This document shows positions 37,554-45,000 of a DNA stretch of 64,000 bases, piece after piece. A program made the position numbers and the translations under genes. Numbering within the stretch: position 1 is the stretch's first letter; each line of letters opens with the position of its first letter. Origin of the DNA: Actinoplanes sp. L3-i22 (GTDB lineage: Bacteria; Actinomycetota; Actinomycetes; Mycobacteriales; Micromonosporaceae); NCBI RefSeq assembly GCF_019704555.1, contig NZ_AP024745.1, positions 9,432,501 to 9,496,500 of the forward strand. Reading direction: 5' to 3'. The notes under the pieces were generated by a model, which was not told the origin of the DNA, ran no database searches, and saw nothing but the letters and a program-made list of their open reading frames with translations.

Positions 37554-38153
37554 GTGTCCGCCGTACGGGAAAATTTCTTTGTCCTGATGGACCCGGCCTG
37601 GGCGCCGGGGCCGCGGGATGAGGCACCTCCGTTCGCGGCCGTCCTCGGCCTGTGGCCGATCCTGGACCACGGCGGCGTCGGCGGTTTCCGCACCAACCCG
37701 GAGTACGTGCCGTCCGGCGCCGGGGCGCCGACCGATCCGATCGACGCCGCCCTGCTCGCCGTCGCCGGCACCGGCACGGGTCTGGACCAGGTCCGGGTGC
37801 TGCTGCGGGACTGCCTGGTCGAGGTCGGGGTCGACGATTCCGGCCGGCCGCTGATCGCCGACTCCCCGGACGACCTGCCGTGTCTGATGGTCGCCACCAG
37901 CGCGCGCAACCGCGGGTACGCGCCCGCGATCCCCGGCTGGCGCACCGCCGACCTGGACGACCTGATCGCCGTGCTCGACGACGACGTGGACGTGCTGCTC
38001 AACCCGGGCGGCCCCCGGATGACCCGGCTGACCGGCGGGTTCGTCCGCGCGGCGCTCGGCCTGGACGACGCCGAGGCCGCCGCCCTGCTGACCGGGGCCG
38101 GCGCGCGGCCCCGGCACCTGACCGTCCTACCGTGGGCGGCGGACCGACCGTGA
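37554..38153 (+). CDS. ESX-associated SseB-like protein, third paralogue
   Basis: This 199-aa protein opens SAVRENFFVLMDPAWAPGPRDEAPP and continues with LGLWPILDHGG, NPEYVPSGAGAPTDPIDAALL, DSPDDLPCLMVATSARN and DVLLNPGGPRMTRLTGGFVR, ending HLTVLPWAADRP. The GTG at 37554 (after GTGGGGGC) was chosen because it starts at the conserved core; an ATG at 37512 would add 14 Gly/Pro/Arg residues. A 67-nt gap separates it from copy two, so it is less tightly coupled. The family assignment rests on the shared blocks. Confidence 0.75.
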   Translation: MSAVRENFFVLMDPAWAPGPRDEAPPFAAVLGLWPILDHGGVGGFRTNPEYVPSGAGAPTDPIDAALLAVAGTGTGLDQVRVLLRDCLVEVGVDDSGRPLIADSPDDLPCLMVATSARNRGYAPAIPGWRTADLDDLIAVLDDDVDVLLNPGGPRMTRLTGGFVRAALGLDDAEAAALLTGAGARPRHLTVLPWAADRP

Positions 38154-38166
38154 CGAAGGGACTCCG

Positions 38167-39180
38167 ATGACCGACGCCGCCCTGCACGAGCTGCTGTTGC
38201 GGGTGGCCGGCAACGCCGCCGACGACCTGGTCACCAGCGCCCGCGACGAGCTGGCCGCGGGCCGTCCGGCGGAGACCGCGCGCCTGGTCGCGGCCGCTGC
38301 CGGCAGTGGCTGGTTCCGGCCGGCCGACGCCGATCTGGCGCTGCTCACCGCGCTCGACCCGGCGATCGACGCGGCCGCACTGCGCGCCGTCGCCCCGGCC
38401 GGCGGTGACTGGGAGTTCGCCCCGGCGGTGCCCACGCCCGGCGGGCCGACCCTGGTCGTGCTGGACCTGACCACCGGCGGCGCGCGCCTGGACGGCCCGG
38501 ACGACACCGCCGCCCGCACCGCCGCCGTGACCACCGGGGCGGTCGCGCTGTGGCGGGTCTGGCGGGCCCCGACCGAGCTGAACCCGGAGGTCGGGCGGGT
38601 CTACCTGGTCGCCACCACCGCCGCCACGGCGGCCCTCGCCGGGATCGCCGCCGGGTTCCAGACCGCGCTGCGCGGCGCCGGCGTCGAGGATCCGCAGGTG
38701 GAGGTGTTCCGCCCGGACACCGAGTTGCCCGCCTACCAGCGCCTGGCCCTCGGCCGATCGGCGCTGCTCTGGGCCCGCACCCCGGCCGCGCCGGTCAGCC
38801 TGGCCCGGGACTTCGACGGCGACGACCCGGAGCTGGGCCCGGCCTTCGACCCGGACCACGAGCACCTCGACGCCGCCGAGGCGGCCCGGGTCCTCACGTT
38901 CCTGAGCGGCGGTGAGTCGCTGCTGGCCACCACGGCCCGGGAGACCGACGTGCTGGACAGCTCGCTCGGCGCGGTCGTGCCGCAGAGCTTCCGCACCGAC
39001 GGCGTCTGGATCTGGACCGACACCGCCGGGTACTACCTGCGGACGTACGGCCTCGCGCCGGACCCGGAGTTGCTCGCCCACATCCGTGACCGCGACTACC
39101 GCCCGGCCGTCCTCGACGATGTCGAGCGGCACCGCGCGCTGGTGGAGTTGTTCCGCCCGTTTCCGGCTACTGCGCAGTAG
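38167..39180 (+). CDS. ESX-linked protein of unknown function
   Basis: This 337-aa protein starts at an ATG at 38167 behind GAAGGGACTCC, 13 nt after the third SseB-like gene. The first 75 residues are helical and Ala-rich (DDLVTSARDELAAGRPAETARL). The middle is mixed alpha/beta with no signal peptide or membrane helix. The C-terminal 60 residues (SFRTDGVWIWTDTAGYYLRTYGLAPDPELLAHIRDRDYRP) resemble a conserved segment I have seen in other ESX-linked actinobacterial hypotheticals, but I cannot name the family. Its place at the end of the giant-gene operon suggests an accessory role in export or protection. Confidence 0.6.
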   Translation: MTDAALHELLLRVAGNAADDLVTSARDELAAGRPAETARLVAAAAGSGWFRPADADLALLTALDPAIDAAALRAVAPAGGDWEFAPAVPTPGGPTLVVLDLTTGGARLDGPDDTAARTAAVTTGAVALWRVWRAPTELNPEVGRVYLVATTAATAALAGIAAGFQTALRGAGVEDPQVEVFRPDTELPAYQRLALGRSALLWARTPAAPVSLARDFDGDDPELGPAFDPDHEHLDAAEAARVLTFLSGGESLLATTARETDVLDSSLGAVVPQSFRTDGVWIWTDTAGYYLRTYGLAPDPELLAHIRDRDYRPAVLDDVERHRALVELFRPFPATAQ

Positions 39181-39264
39181 TACGCCCGGTGCGGACGGCC
39201 TTTGATCGTCTGCCACGATGATGGGCTCACGACACGGGGGACGAGCCGGAGGGACCGCGGTTTG

Positions 39265-40851
39265 ATGAAGCCACTGTCGCCCACCGACCCCCAGCAGGTC
39301 GGTCCGTACGATCTCGAGGGCATTCTCGGGACCGGGGGCATGGGCACGGTGTATCTGGGCCGATCACCGGGCGGCCGGCCGGCCGCCGTGAAGGTGATCA
39401 ACCCGAGCTACCTGGCCGACCCGGAGGCGATCGCCCGGTTCCGCCGGGAGGCCGCGATGCTGGGCACGGTCCGCAGCGCGTACACCGCGGCGCTGATCGA
39501 CGCGGAGCTGACCACCGCGCCGTACTGGATGGCGACCGAGTTCGTCCCCGGGCCGACGCTGGCCACGGTCATCGCCGACGAGGGCGCACTGTCCGCCGAC
39601 CGCTGCCTGCAACTGCTGGCCGCGGTCGCCGAGGGGCTGACCGACATCCACCGGCACGACATCTGCCACCGGGACATCAAGCCGCAGAACGTGATCCTGT
39701 CCCCGACCGGCCCGCAGTTGATCGACTTCGGCCTGGCCCGCGGGATCGGCGAGAGCGGCCTGACCGTCGGCGGCATCACGCTGGGTACGCCCGGCTACAT
39801 CGCGCCGGAGATGATGGTCTCCGACGACCTGACCCCGGCCGCGGACGTGTTCGCCCTGGGTGCGACGGTGACGAACGCGGCGACCGGGCGGCGGCCGTAC
39901 GGCAACGGCACCTTCGAGACCGTCTACCTGCGACTGATGCACGAGGAGATCGACCTCGACGGGGTCGATCCGGGGCTGGCCGAGCTGCTGCGGGCCTGCA
40001 CCGCCAAGGACCCGTCGGCGCGACCGGCGCCGGCCGGGATCGTCGCCCGCTGCCGGAGCCTGCGCACCCCGAACGCGGCGCCGATCCCGCCGGTGACGTC
40101 CGCGCCCCCGGCTCCGGTGCCCGGTCCGGACCTGCCCGCCACCCCGCCCCCGGCGGCATCGCAGTCGGCCGCGAACCTGCCCACGGTCCGGTTCCAGCAC
40201 CGCAAGCGGGTGGCCACGGCCGCCGCGATCGCCCTGGTCGGCGTGCTGCTCTTCGCCGGCGGCGCGTTCGCCGCGCTGCGCCTCGCCCCGGCCGGCGCCC
40301 CGATGTCCAGCACCGCCGGCTCGGCCCCGCCGGCCCCGGTGGTGCCGTCCCCGGAGGCCTCCGCGCTCCCCCTGCCGATCCCGTCCCAGCCCTCCGCGTC
40401 CCCGTCCCGCAAGCGCTCGCCGAAGCCGTCGAAGACCGCGAGCCGGACGCCGGCCCCGAAGACCAGCACGGTCAAGCCGGTGACCACCCCGACCACCGGC
40501 GACGGCCGCTGCATCGTGATGCCCGGCTCGGACGTCAACGGCATGAAGATCTCGGTGGCCAAGTGCACCGGCTCGGCGAGTCAGAAGTGGACCTTCACCA
40601 AGGAGGGCGCGCTGATGAACGCGGCCGGCACCAAGTGCCTGGACCTGGGCGGCAACGCCGGCGCCGACATCCAGTACCAGGTGCAGATCTGGGACTGCAA
40701 CTTCAGCGGCGCCCAGCTGTGGGTGCCGCAGCCCGACGACACCCTGTTCAACGCCGGTTCCGGTCGCTGCCTGGGCGTGCTGCCGACCGCGGCGCTGTCC
40801 GCCAAGGTCTGCACCAGCACCGCGGTGAACCGCTGGCGGCTCCCGTCCTGA
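39265..40851 (+). CDS. Membrane Ser/Thr protein kinase with extracellular ricin-B-type lectin domain
   Basis: The 528-aa protein has a cytoplasmic PknB-type kinase domain (residues 15-270). Present are the glycine loop GTGGMGTVYLG, K43 in AAVKV, catalytic D137 in CHRDIKPQN, D154 in the DFG motif, and GTPGYIAPE. A Pro-rich juxtamembrane region leads to one transmembrane helix at about 315-340. A Pro/Ser/Lys stalk then carries a C-terminal domain with repeated QxW-like units (SQKWTF, AQLWVP, NRWRLP) and paired cysteines, as in ricin-B lectins. The ATG at 39265 was chosen because GGAGGGACC lies 9 nt upstream and the kinase core begins soon after. The lectin may sense cell-wall or foreign glycans. 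A link to ESX control is inferred from position. Confidence 0.88.
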   Translation: MKPLSPTDPQQVGPYDLEGILGTGGMGTVYLGRSPGGRPAAVKVINPSYLADPEAIARFRREAAMLGTVRSAYTAALIDAELTTAPYWMATEFVPGPTLATVIADEGALSADRCLQLLAAVAEGLTDIHRHDICHRDIKPQNVILSPTGPQLIDFGLARGIGESGLTVGGITLGTPGYIAPEMMVSDDLTPAADVFALGATVTNAATGRRPYGNGTFETVYLRLMHEEIDLDGVDPGLAELLRACTAKDPSARPAPAGIVARCRSLRTPNAAPIPPVTSAPPAPVPGPDLPATPPPAASQSAANLPTVRFQHRKRVATAAAIALVGVLLFAGGAFAALRLAPAGAPMSSTAGSAPPAPVVPSPEASALPLPIPSQPSASPSRKRSPKPSKTASRTPAPKTSTVKPVTTPTTGDGRCIVMPGSDVNGMKISVAKCTGSASQKWTFTKEGALMNAAGTKCLDLGGNAGADIQYQVQIWDCNFSGAQLWVPQPDDTLFNAGSGRCLGVLPTAALSAKVCTSTAVNRWRLPS

Positions 40852-40855
40852 CCGG

Positions 40856-43210
40856 CTACTCCCGGTACGCCGTCTGCAGCACGCTCGCGCCGGTCCGGGT
40901 CACCAGCGTGCCCCGGCCCGGCGGCTGCCGCCGGGCCCGCACGCCGCGCAGGACCGGCCCCTCGTCCGGGCTGCCGGACAGCACCAGCCCCGGGCTGCCC
41001 AGCTCGGTCAGCAGGCGCAGGATCGGCTCGTACATCGCCCGTCCGACGCCCGCGGTCGGCCGGGCGACGATCACGTGCAGGCCGATGTCCCGCCCGTACG
41101 GGATCAGCTCGGCCAGCCCGGACAGCGGGTTCCCGTCCGGCGTGGCGACCAGGTCGTAGTCGTCGACCAGGACGAACAGGTGCGGGCCACGCCACCAGCC
41201 GCCGGTCGCGAGCTGCTCGGCGGTCACCTCCGGGCCGGGCAGACGCCCGTCGATCGCCGGCCGTACCTGGGCGACCGCCTCGGTCAGCGCCGGCGCCGAG
41301 CCGACGTCGAGCAACAGGTGATCGGGCCCGACCGCACCGGCCAGGCCACGCCGGTAGTCGACCAGCATCAGCCGGGCCTGCGCCGGTGACCAGCGGGCCT
41401 GGATCGAGCCCGCGATCAGCCGCAGCAGGCTGGACTTCCCGGAGCCCGGATCGCCGACGATCACCAGATGCGGATCGGCGCCCGGGTCGAGCCGGACCGG
41501 CTCCAGCGTCGTCTCGTCCAGCCCGATCGGGAAGCCGTACCCCGGCCCGTCGGGCAGTTCGGTCGCGGGCAGCAGCAGCGGCAGCATCCGGAGCCGCGGC
41601 GCCACCTGCTCCGGCCAGGCCGCCGCGACCCGTTCCGCGGCCTCGAACCACGGCGCGGCGGCCAGGAAACGCAGCCCGCCGGAGGTGAGCCCGTGCCCCG
41701 GCCGGTCGGTCGGCACACCCACCGCGGCCCGCCGGTCGATGATCGAGTCGGCCGGTTCGGCCAGCCGCAGCTCGATCCGGGTGCCGAGCGATTCCCGCAG
41801 GTCATCGCCGATCTCCGACCAGCGGGCGGCGGTCAGCACCACGTGGATGCGCTGCGCCGGCCCGCGCCGCGCCAGCTCGGTGAGCCGGGCCGCCACCCGC
41901 GGATGTTCGCGCCGCAGCCCACCACCCCAACCATCAACCATCAAAACCACAATTTGGTACGGATCCTCGCGCGCGTCCCCGGCCTCCCGCGCGAGCAGCA
42001 GCCGGTGCAGCTCGGCCACGATCCGCCGCACCCCGGAACCGTCCCGCGGGGCGACCCCGGCGGACCGGTGCGGCAGCTCGTCCGACTCCGGCTGGACGCA
42101 GAAGAACTGCACGTCCCGGGGGCTCCGGGTGACCGCCAGCGCGGCCGTCAGCGTGCGCAGCAGGGTGCTCTTGCCCGACACCGGACCACCGACGATCGCG
42201 ACGTTGCCACTCAGGTCCAGCACCAGCGGGTCGCGCCGATGCCGGAACGGCAGATCGACGAGCCCGACCGGCACCCGCAGCCCATCAGCCTTACCGTCGC
42301 CCAGCAGATCGGTCAGCACCGGCGACTCGTCCAGCGGCGGCAGCCAGATCTGATGCGCCCGTGGCGTCTCGTCCGCCAACGCTCCCACCAGGACGTCCAG
42401 GGTGGACGGCGACCAGTCTTCGACCCGTCGGTGCGGACCGGACACGTAGGCGCCACGAAACCGCCGCAGCGGCCCGGTCCCCGTCCGTAGATAGCCGTGG
42501 CCGGGCACCCGGGGCAGCTCGTAGGCGTCCGGGACACCCAGCACCGCACGGCTCTCCATCGAGGAGAAGGTGCGCAGCCCGATCCGGTACGTCAGATCCT
42601 GGTCCAGCCCGCGCAGCTGCCCTTCTTCCAGGCGCTGCGTGGACAGCAGCAGGTATACGCCGAGCGACGGCCCCGTCCGCACGATCGCCGTGAACAGGTC
42701 GATGAAGTCCGGTCGCGACGACAGGATCTCGTTGAACTCGTCGATGACGACGAGCAGGCCGGGCAGCACCGTCCCGCCCGAGCCGGGCAGCAGCTCCCGC
42801 CGCCGGTCCAGCTCCCCGAGGATCGCGTCGCGCATCCGCTCGGGGGTGAACACTTCGTTGAACTCCACATCGGCGACAACTCCGCCCACGTGCGGCAACC
42901 GGCCGGTTCCGGCGAACGTCGCACCACCCCGGTAGTCCACGGTCACGAGGTTGATCTCGTCGGGGCGGTGCGTGGCGGCGAGGACGGCGACGATCGTACG
43001 CAGCAATTCGCTCTTGCCCGAACCGGTCGCCCCGACCAGCAGGCCGTGCGGGGTGGCCTTGAGATCCACCTCGACGCGCGAGCCGTCCGGGTCCGTCCCG
43101 AGCGGGAACCGCAGCGGCTCGTGCGGCGGCCGCGGCACCGGCCGGGCCACGTCCGCGATGCCCAGCAGTTCGGCCAGTCCGACGTCCCGGGGTGCGTCCA
43201 CGGCGCCCAT
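40856..43210 (-). CDS. Stand-alone EccC-like FtsK/SpoIIIE ATPase without membrane anchor
   Basis: This 784-aa paralogue of EccC has all three P-loop domains: K66 (GATGSGKS), K347 (GGPVSGKS) and K592 (GDPGSGKS). A strong Walker B (LLVVIDEFNEIL) and the FSSMESRAVLGVPDAYELP block match EccC closely. The two membrane helices and linker (about 400 residues) that precede domain 1 in EccC are missing, so it should be soluble. The ATG at 43210 starts just before the ATPase core; an in-frame start 87 nt upstream would overlap the TetR operator region and adds Arg-rich text. It is convergent with the lectin-kinase gene (4-nt gap). It may load special substrates such as the giant protein, or compete with EccC. 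Confidence 0.88.
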   Translation of the reverse strand: MGAVDAPRDVGLAELLGIADVARPVPRPPHEPLRFPLGTDPDGSRVEVDLKATPHGLLVGATGSGKSELLRTIVAVLAATHRPDEINLVTVDYRGGATFAGTGRLPHVGGVVADVEFNEVFTPERMRDAILGELDRRRELLPGSGGTVLPGLLVVIDEFNEILSSRPDFIDLFTAIVRTGPSLGVYLLLSTQRLEEGQLRGLDQDLTYRIGLRTFSSMESRAVLGVPDAYELPRVPGHGYLRTGTGPLRRFRGAYVSGPHRRVEDWSPSTLDVLVGALADETPRAHQIWLPPLDESPVLTDLLGDGKADGLRVPVGLVDLPFRHRRDPLVLDLSGNVAIVGGPVSGKSTLLRTLTAALAVTRSPRDVQFFCVQPESDELPHRSAGVAPRDGSGVRRIVAELHRLLLAREAGDAREDPYQIVVLMVDGWGGGLRREHPRVAARLTELARRGPAQRIHVVLTAARWSEIGDDLRESLGTRIELRLAEPADSIIDRRAAVGVPTDRPGHGLTSGGLRFLAAAPWFEAAERVAAAWPEQVAPRLRMLPLLLPATELPDGPGYGFPIGLDETTLEPVRLDPGADPHLVIVGDPGSGKSSLLRLIAGSIQARWSPAQARLMLVDYRRGLAGAVGPDHLLLDVGSAPALTEAVAQVRPAIDGRLPGPEVTAEQLATGGWWRGPHLFVLVDDYDLVATPDGNPLSGLAELIPYGRDIGLHVIVARPTAGVGRAMYEPILRLLTELGSPGLVLSGSPDEGPVLRGVRARRQPPGRGTLVTRTGASVLQTAYRE

Positions 43211-43303
43211 CGTAGGGTGGCCGGACCGCGCCCGGCTGCCACGGTTGCGGGCAGATGTCCGTACCCAAGCGGGGTTTGTGGTCCTTGTTCCTGGCATCGT
43301 TTT

Positions 43304-43321
43304 TTACCGGATGTTCGGTAA
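43304..43321. promoter_or_regulatory. TetR operator upstream of the tetR gene
   Basis: The palindrome TTACCGGATGTTCGGTAA has 6-bp arms (TTACCG/CGGTAA) and lies 10 nt before the TetR start. It shares its outer TTACC...GGTAA with a perfect palindrome at 44837-44854, so both are probably bound by this regulator. Confidence 0.75.
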
Positions 43322-43330
43322 CCTTGCCGG

Positions 43331-43888
43331 ATGGGGCGCGCACCGAGCATCGACGACGACCTGCTGCTGCAGCACCTGACCGAGGTCTTCCGGCACACGG
43401 GCTACGAGGGCGCCTCGCTCACCGCGCTGTCGTCCGCGTCGGGCCTGCACCGGGCGAGCCTCTACCACCGGTTCCCGGACGGGAAGCCCGGCATGGCGAT
43501 GGCCGTCCTGGAGTCGGTGGAGCGGGCGTTCGGCGTGATCCTCGAGCCGCTGACCTCGACCGACGAGCCGTCGGCCGCGGTCCGGGAGATGGCCCGCCGG
43601 GTCGGCGCGTTCTACGACGACGGCCGTCTCGCCTGCGTGCTCGACACGATGACGCTGCGGGGCGCCCCGGACGAGATCCGCGTCCGGGCCGCCCGCCTGG
43701 CGACCACCTGGCTGGCCGCGATGACCGGCGTCGCCCGGCGGGCCGGGGCCTCCGAGCAGGAGGCCGCGCGGCGGGCCAGAGCCGCGCTGGTCCGCATCGA
43801 GGGCGCACTGGTCCTCGCCCGGGTGCTGGAAGATCCGGCGGACTTCCAGCTGGCCCTGGCCGAGCTCCCGGCAACGCTTGTCGCGTGA
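43331..43888 (+). CDS. TetR/AcrR-family transcriptional regulator
   Basis: The 185-aa protein has an N-terminal helix-turn-helix (residues 10-55: FRHTGYEGASLTALSSASGLHRASLYHRFPDGK, the TetR signature) and a helical ligand-binding domain. The ATG at 43331 lies directly behind a palindromic operator, suggesting autorepression. A near-identical perfect palindrome precedes the convergent flavoprotein gene, the likely target. The gap to that gene's stop is only 4 nt. The ligand is unknown. C97 in RLACVLDT could make it redox-sensitive, but that is speculation. Confidence 0.9.
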   Translation: MGRAPSIDDDLLLQHLTEVFRHTGYEGASLTALSSASGLHRASLYHRFPDGKPGMAMAVLESVERAFGVILEPLTSTDEPSAAVREMARRVGAFYDDGRLACVLDTMTLRGAPDEIRVRAARLATTWLAAMTGVARRAGASEQEAARRARAALVRIEGALVLARVLEDPADFQLALAELPATLVA

Positions 43889-43892
43889 GCGG

Positions 43893-44804
43893 TCAGGCCG
43901 GCAGGGGCGGGTTGTACCGCGACGGGGTGGGCGCCGACCAGTTCGCCGGGAGCGACCGGGGGCGATGGACGGCCTCGTCGAGCTCGAACTCCACCGCACG
44001 CGAGCCCTCGGCCGCCCAGAGCACCTCGGCGCGGCCGGTGAGCTGGAGTGTCGAGCCGGTCGCCCAGTCGACGACGAGCAGCGCGCTGCGCGGGTTCTCG
44101 GTGATGTTGCCCAGCGTCATCAGCATGCTGTTGCCGGCGTAGTCCGGCCAGCGCAGCCGGGTCGGGGACAGCACCTGGACGAACCCCGGGTTCCCGCCGC
44201 GGTGCGAGACATCCGGGTCACCGGTCTCGGACGCCGAGGCCACGAAGAACGTGTCGGCACCGGCGACCAGCTCGCGCATCGGCTCGGTGAGCGCGCTCGC
44301 CGTCGTACGCTCGCCGGGCTGGGAGTCCCTGCCCCGGGCCACGCTGCGTTTCTGGATGTACTTCGGACAGTTCGGGAAGCTCTGCTCGACGGCCAGCCGG
44401 AGCCCGTCCGGCAGCGGCGTCGCCGCGCCGTTGATCCGCAGCCGGATGCGCGTCTCCAGATCGATGGCCAGCAGCCCGAGCCGGCCGTCGCGCCGGGTCA
44501 TCGGCTCGACCGGATCGTCGGCGTCGAGCCGGGCCCGGATCCGCACCGACTCGTCGTCGGGCGCGCTGACGAAGCCCCGCGGCCCGGTGAACAGCGACGC
44601 CCAGAGCCGGCCGTCGTCCGCCTGCGCCCCGACGAACAGCAGGTTCTGGTGCGCCAGGAAGTCGTCGGCGCCACCCGGCAGCAGCGGCTGGACCAGCCGC
44701 GAGACGCCCGCGGCCCGCTCGCTGAACCCGGCCCGGGCCTGGGCCGCCAGCTCACCCCAGTGGAACGTCGTGAGGTTCTCCCGGCCGGTCTTCCTCCCGG
44801 ACAT
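43893..44804 (-). CDS. Pyridoxamine 5'-phosphate oxidase-fold (FMN-binding) protein
   Basis: This 303-aa protein belongs to the putative PNPOx/FMN-binding split-barrel group. The C-terminal half is typical: LVAGADTFFVASASETGDPDVSHRGGNPGFVQV, then RLRWPDYAGNSMLMTLGNITENPRSALLVVDW and LQLTGRAEVLW. The N-terminal half, with FVGAQADDGRLWASLFTGPRGF, looks like a second, degenerate split barrel. It probably reduces or oxidises a small molecule using FMN or F420. The ATG at 44804 follows GAGGAGATCGAC. The palindrome at 44837-44854 sits just upstream, so repression by the neighbouring TetR protein is likely. Confidence 0.85.
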   Translation of the reverse strand: MSGRKTGRENLTTFHWGELAAQARAGFSERAAGVSRLVQPLLPGGADDFLAHQNLLFVGAQADDGRLWASLFTGPRGFVSAPDDESVRIRARLDADDPVEPMTRRDGRLGLLAIDLETRIRLRINGAATPLPDGLRLAVEQSFPNCPKYIQKRSVARGRDSQPGERTTASALTEPMRELVAGADTFFVASASETGDPDVSHRGGNPGFVQVLSPTRLRWPDYAGNSMLMTLGNITENPRSALLVVDWATGSTLQLTGRAEVLWAAEGSRAVEFELDEAVHRPRSLPANWSAPTPSRYNPPLPA

Positions 44805-44836
44805 GTCGATCTCCTCGTCGTCGAAGTCGCTTTATC

Positions 44837-44854
44837 TTACCAAACGTTTGGTAA
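44837..44854. promoter_or_regulatory. Perfect 18-bp TetR operator upstream of the PNPOx-fold gene
   Basis: TTACCAAACGTTTGGTAA is a perfect palindrome 33 nt upstream of the start at 44804. Together with the copy at 43304-43321 it gives a consensus TTACCnnAnGTTnGGTAA. Confidence 0.8.
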
Positions 44855-44907
44855 AAAATGGGGTCACCGTACGCCACCTCACAGATCCCGGCGGGCAGGC
44901 GTGGCCG

Positions 44908-44931
44908 AAGATATAAGCATTTCAATATCTT
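44908..44931. promoter_or_regulatory. AT-rich inverted repeat upstream of the M28 peptidase gene
   Basis: AAGATAT (44908-44914) and ATATCTT (44925-44931) flank a 10-nt spacer, 70 nt before the peptidase start. Such an AT-rich patch is rare in this DNA and could be an operator or promoter element. Confidence 0.4.
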
Positions 44932-45000
44932 GTGCCTACCGGCAGGTTCCTGATCTCCTACGGCGGGCCGGGAAATCGGCCTCGACCCTAGGAGCCCCTC

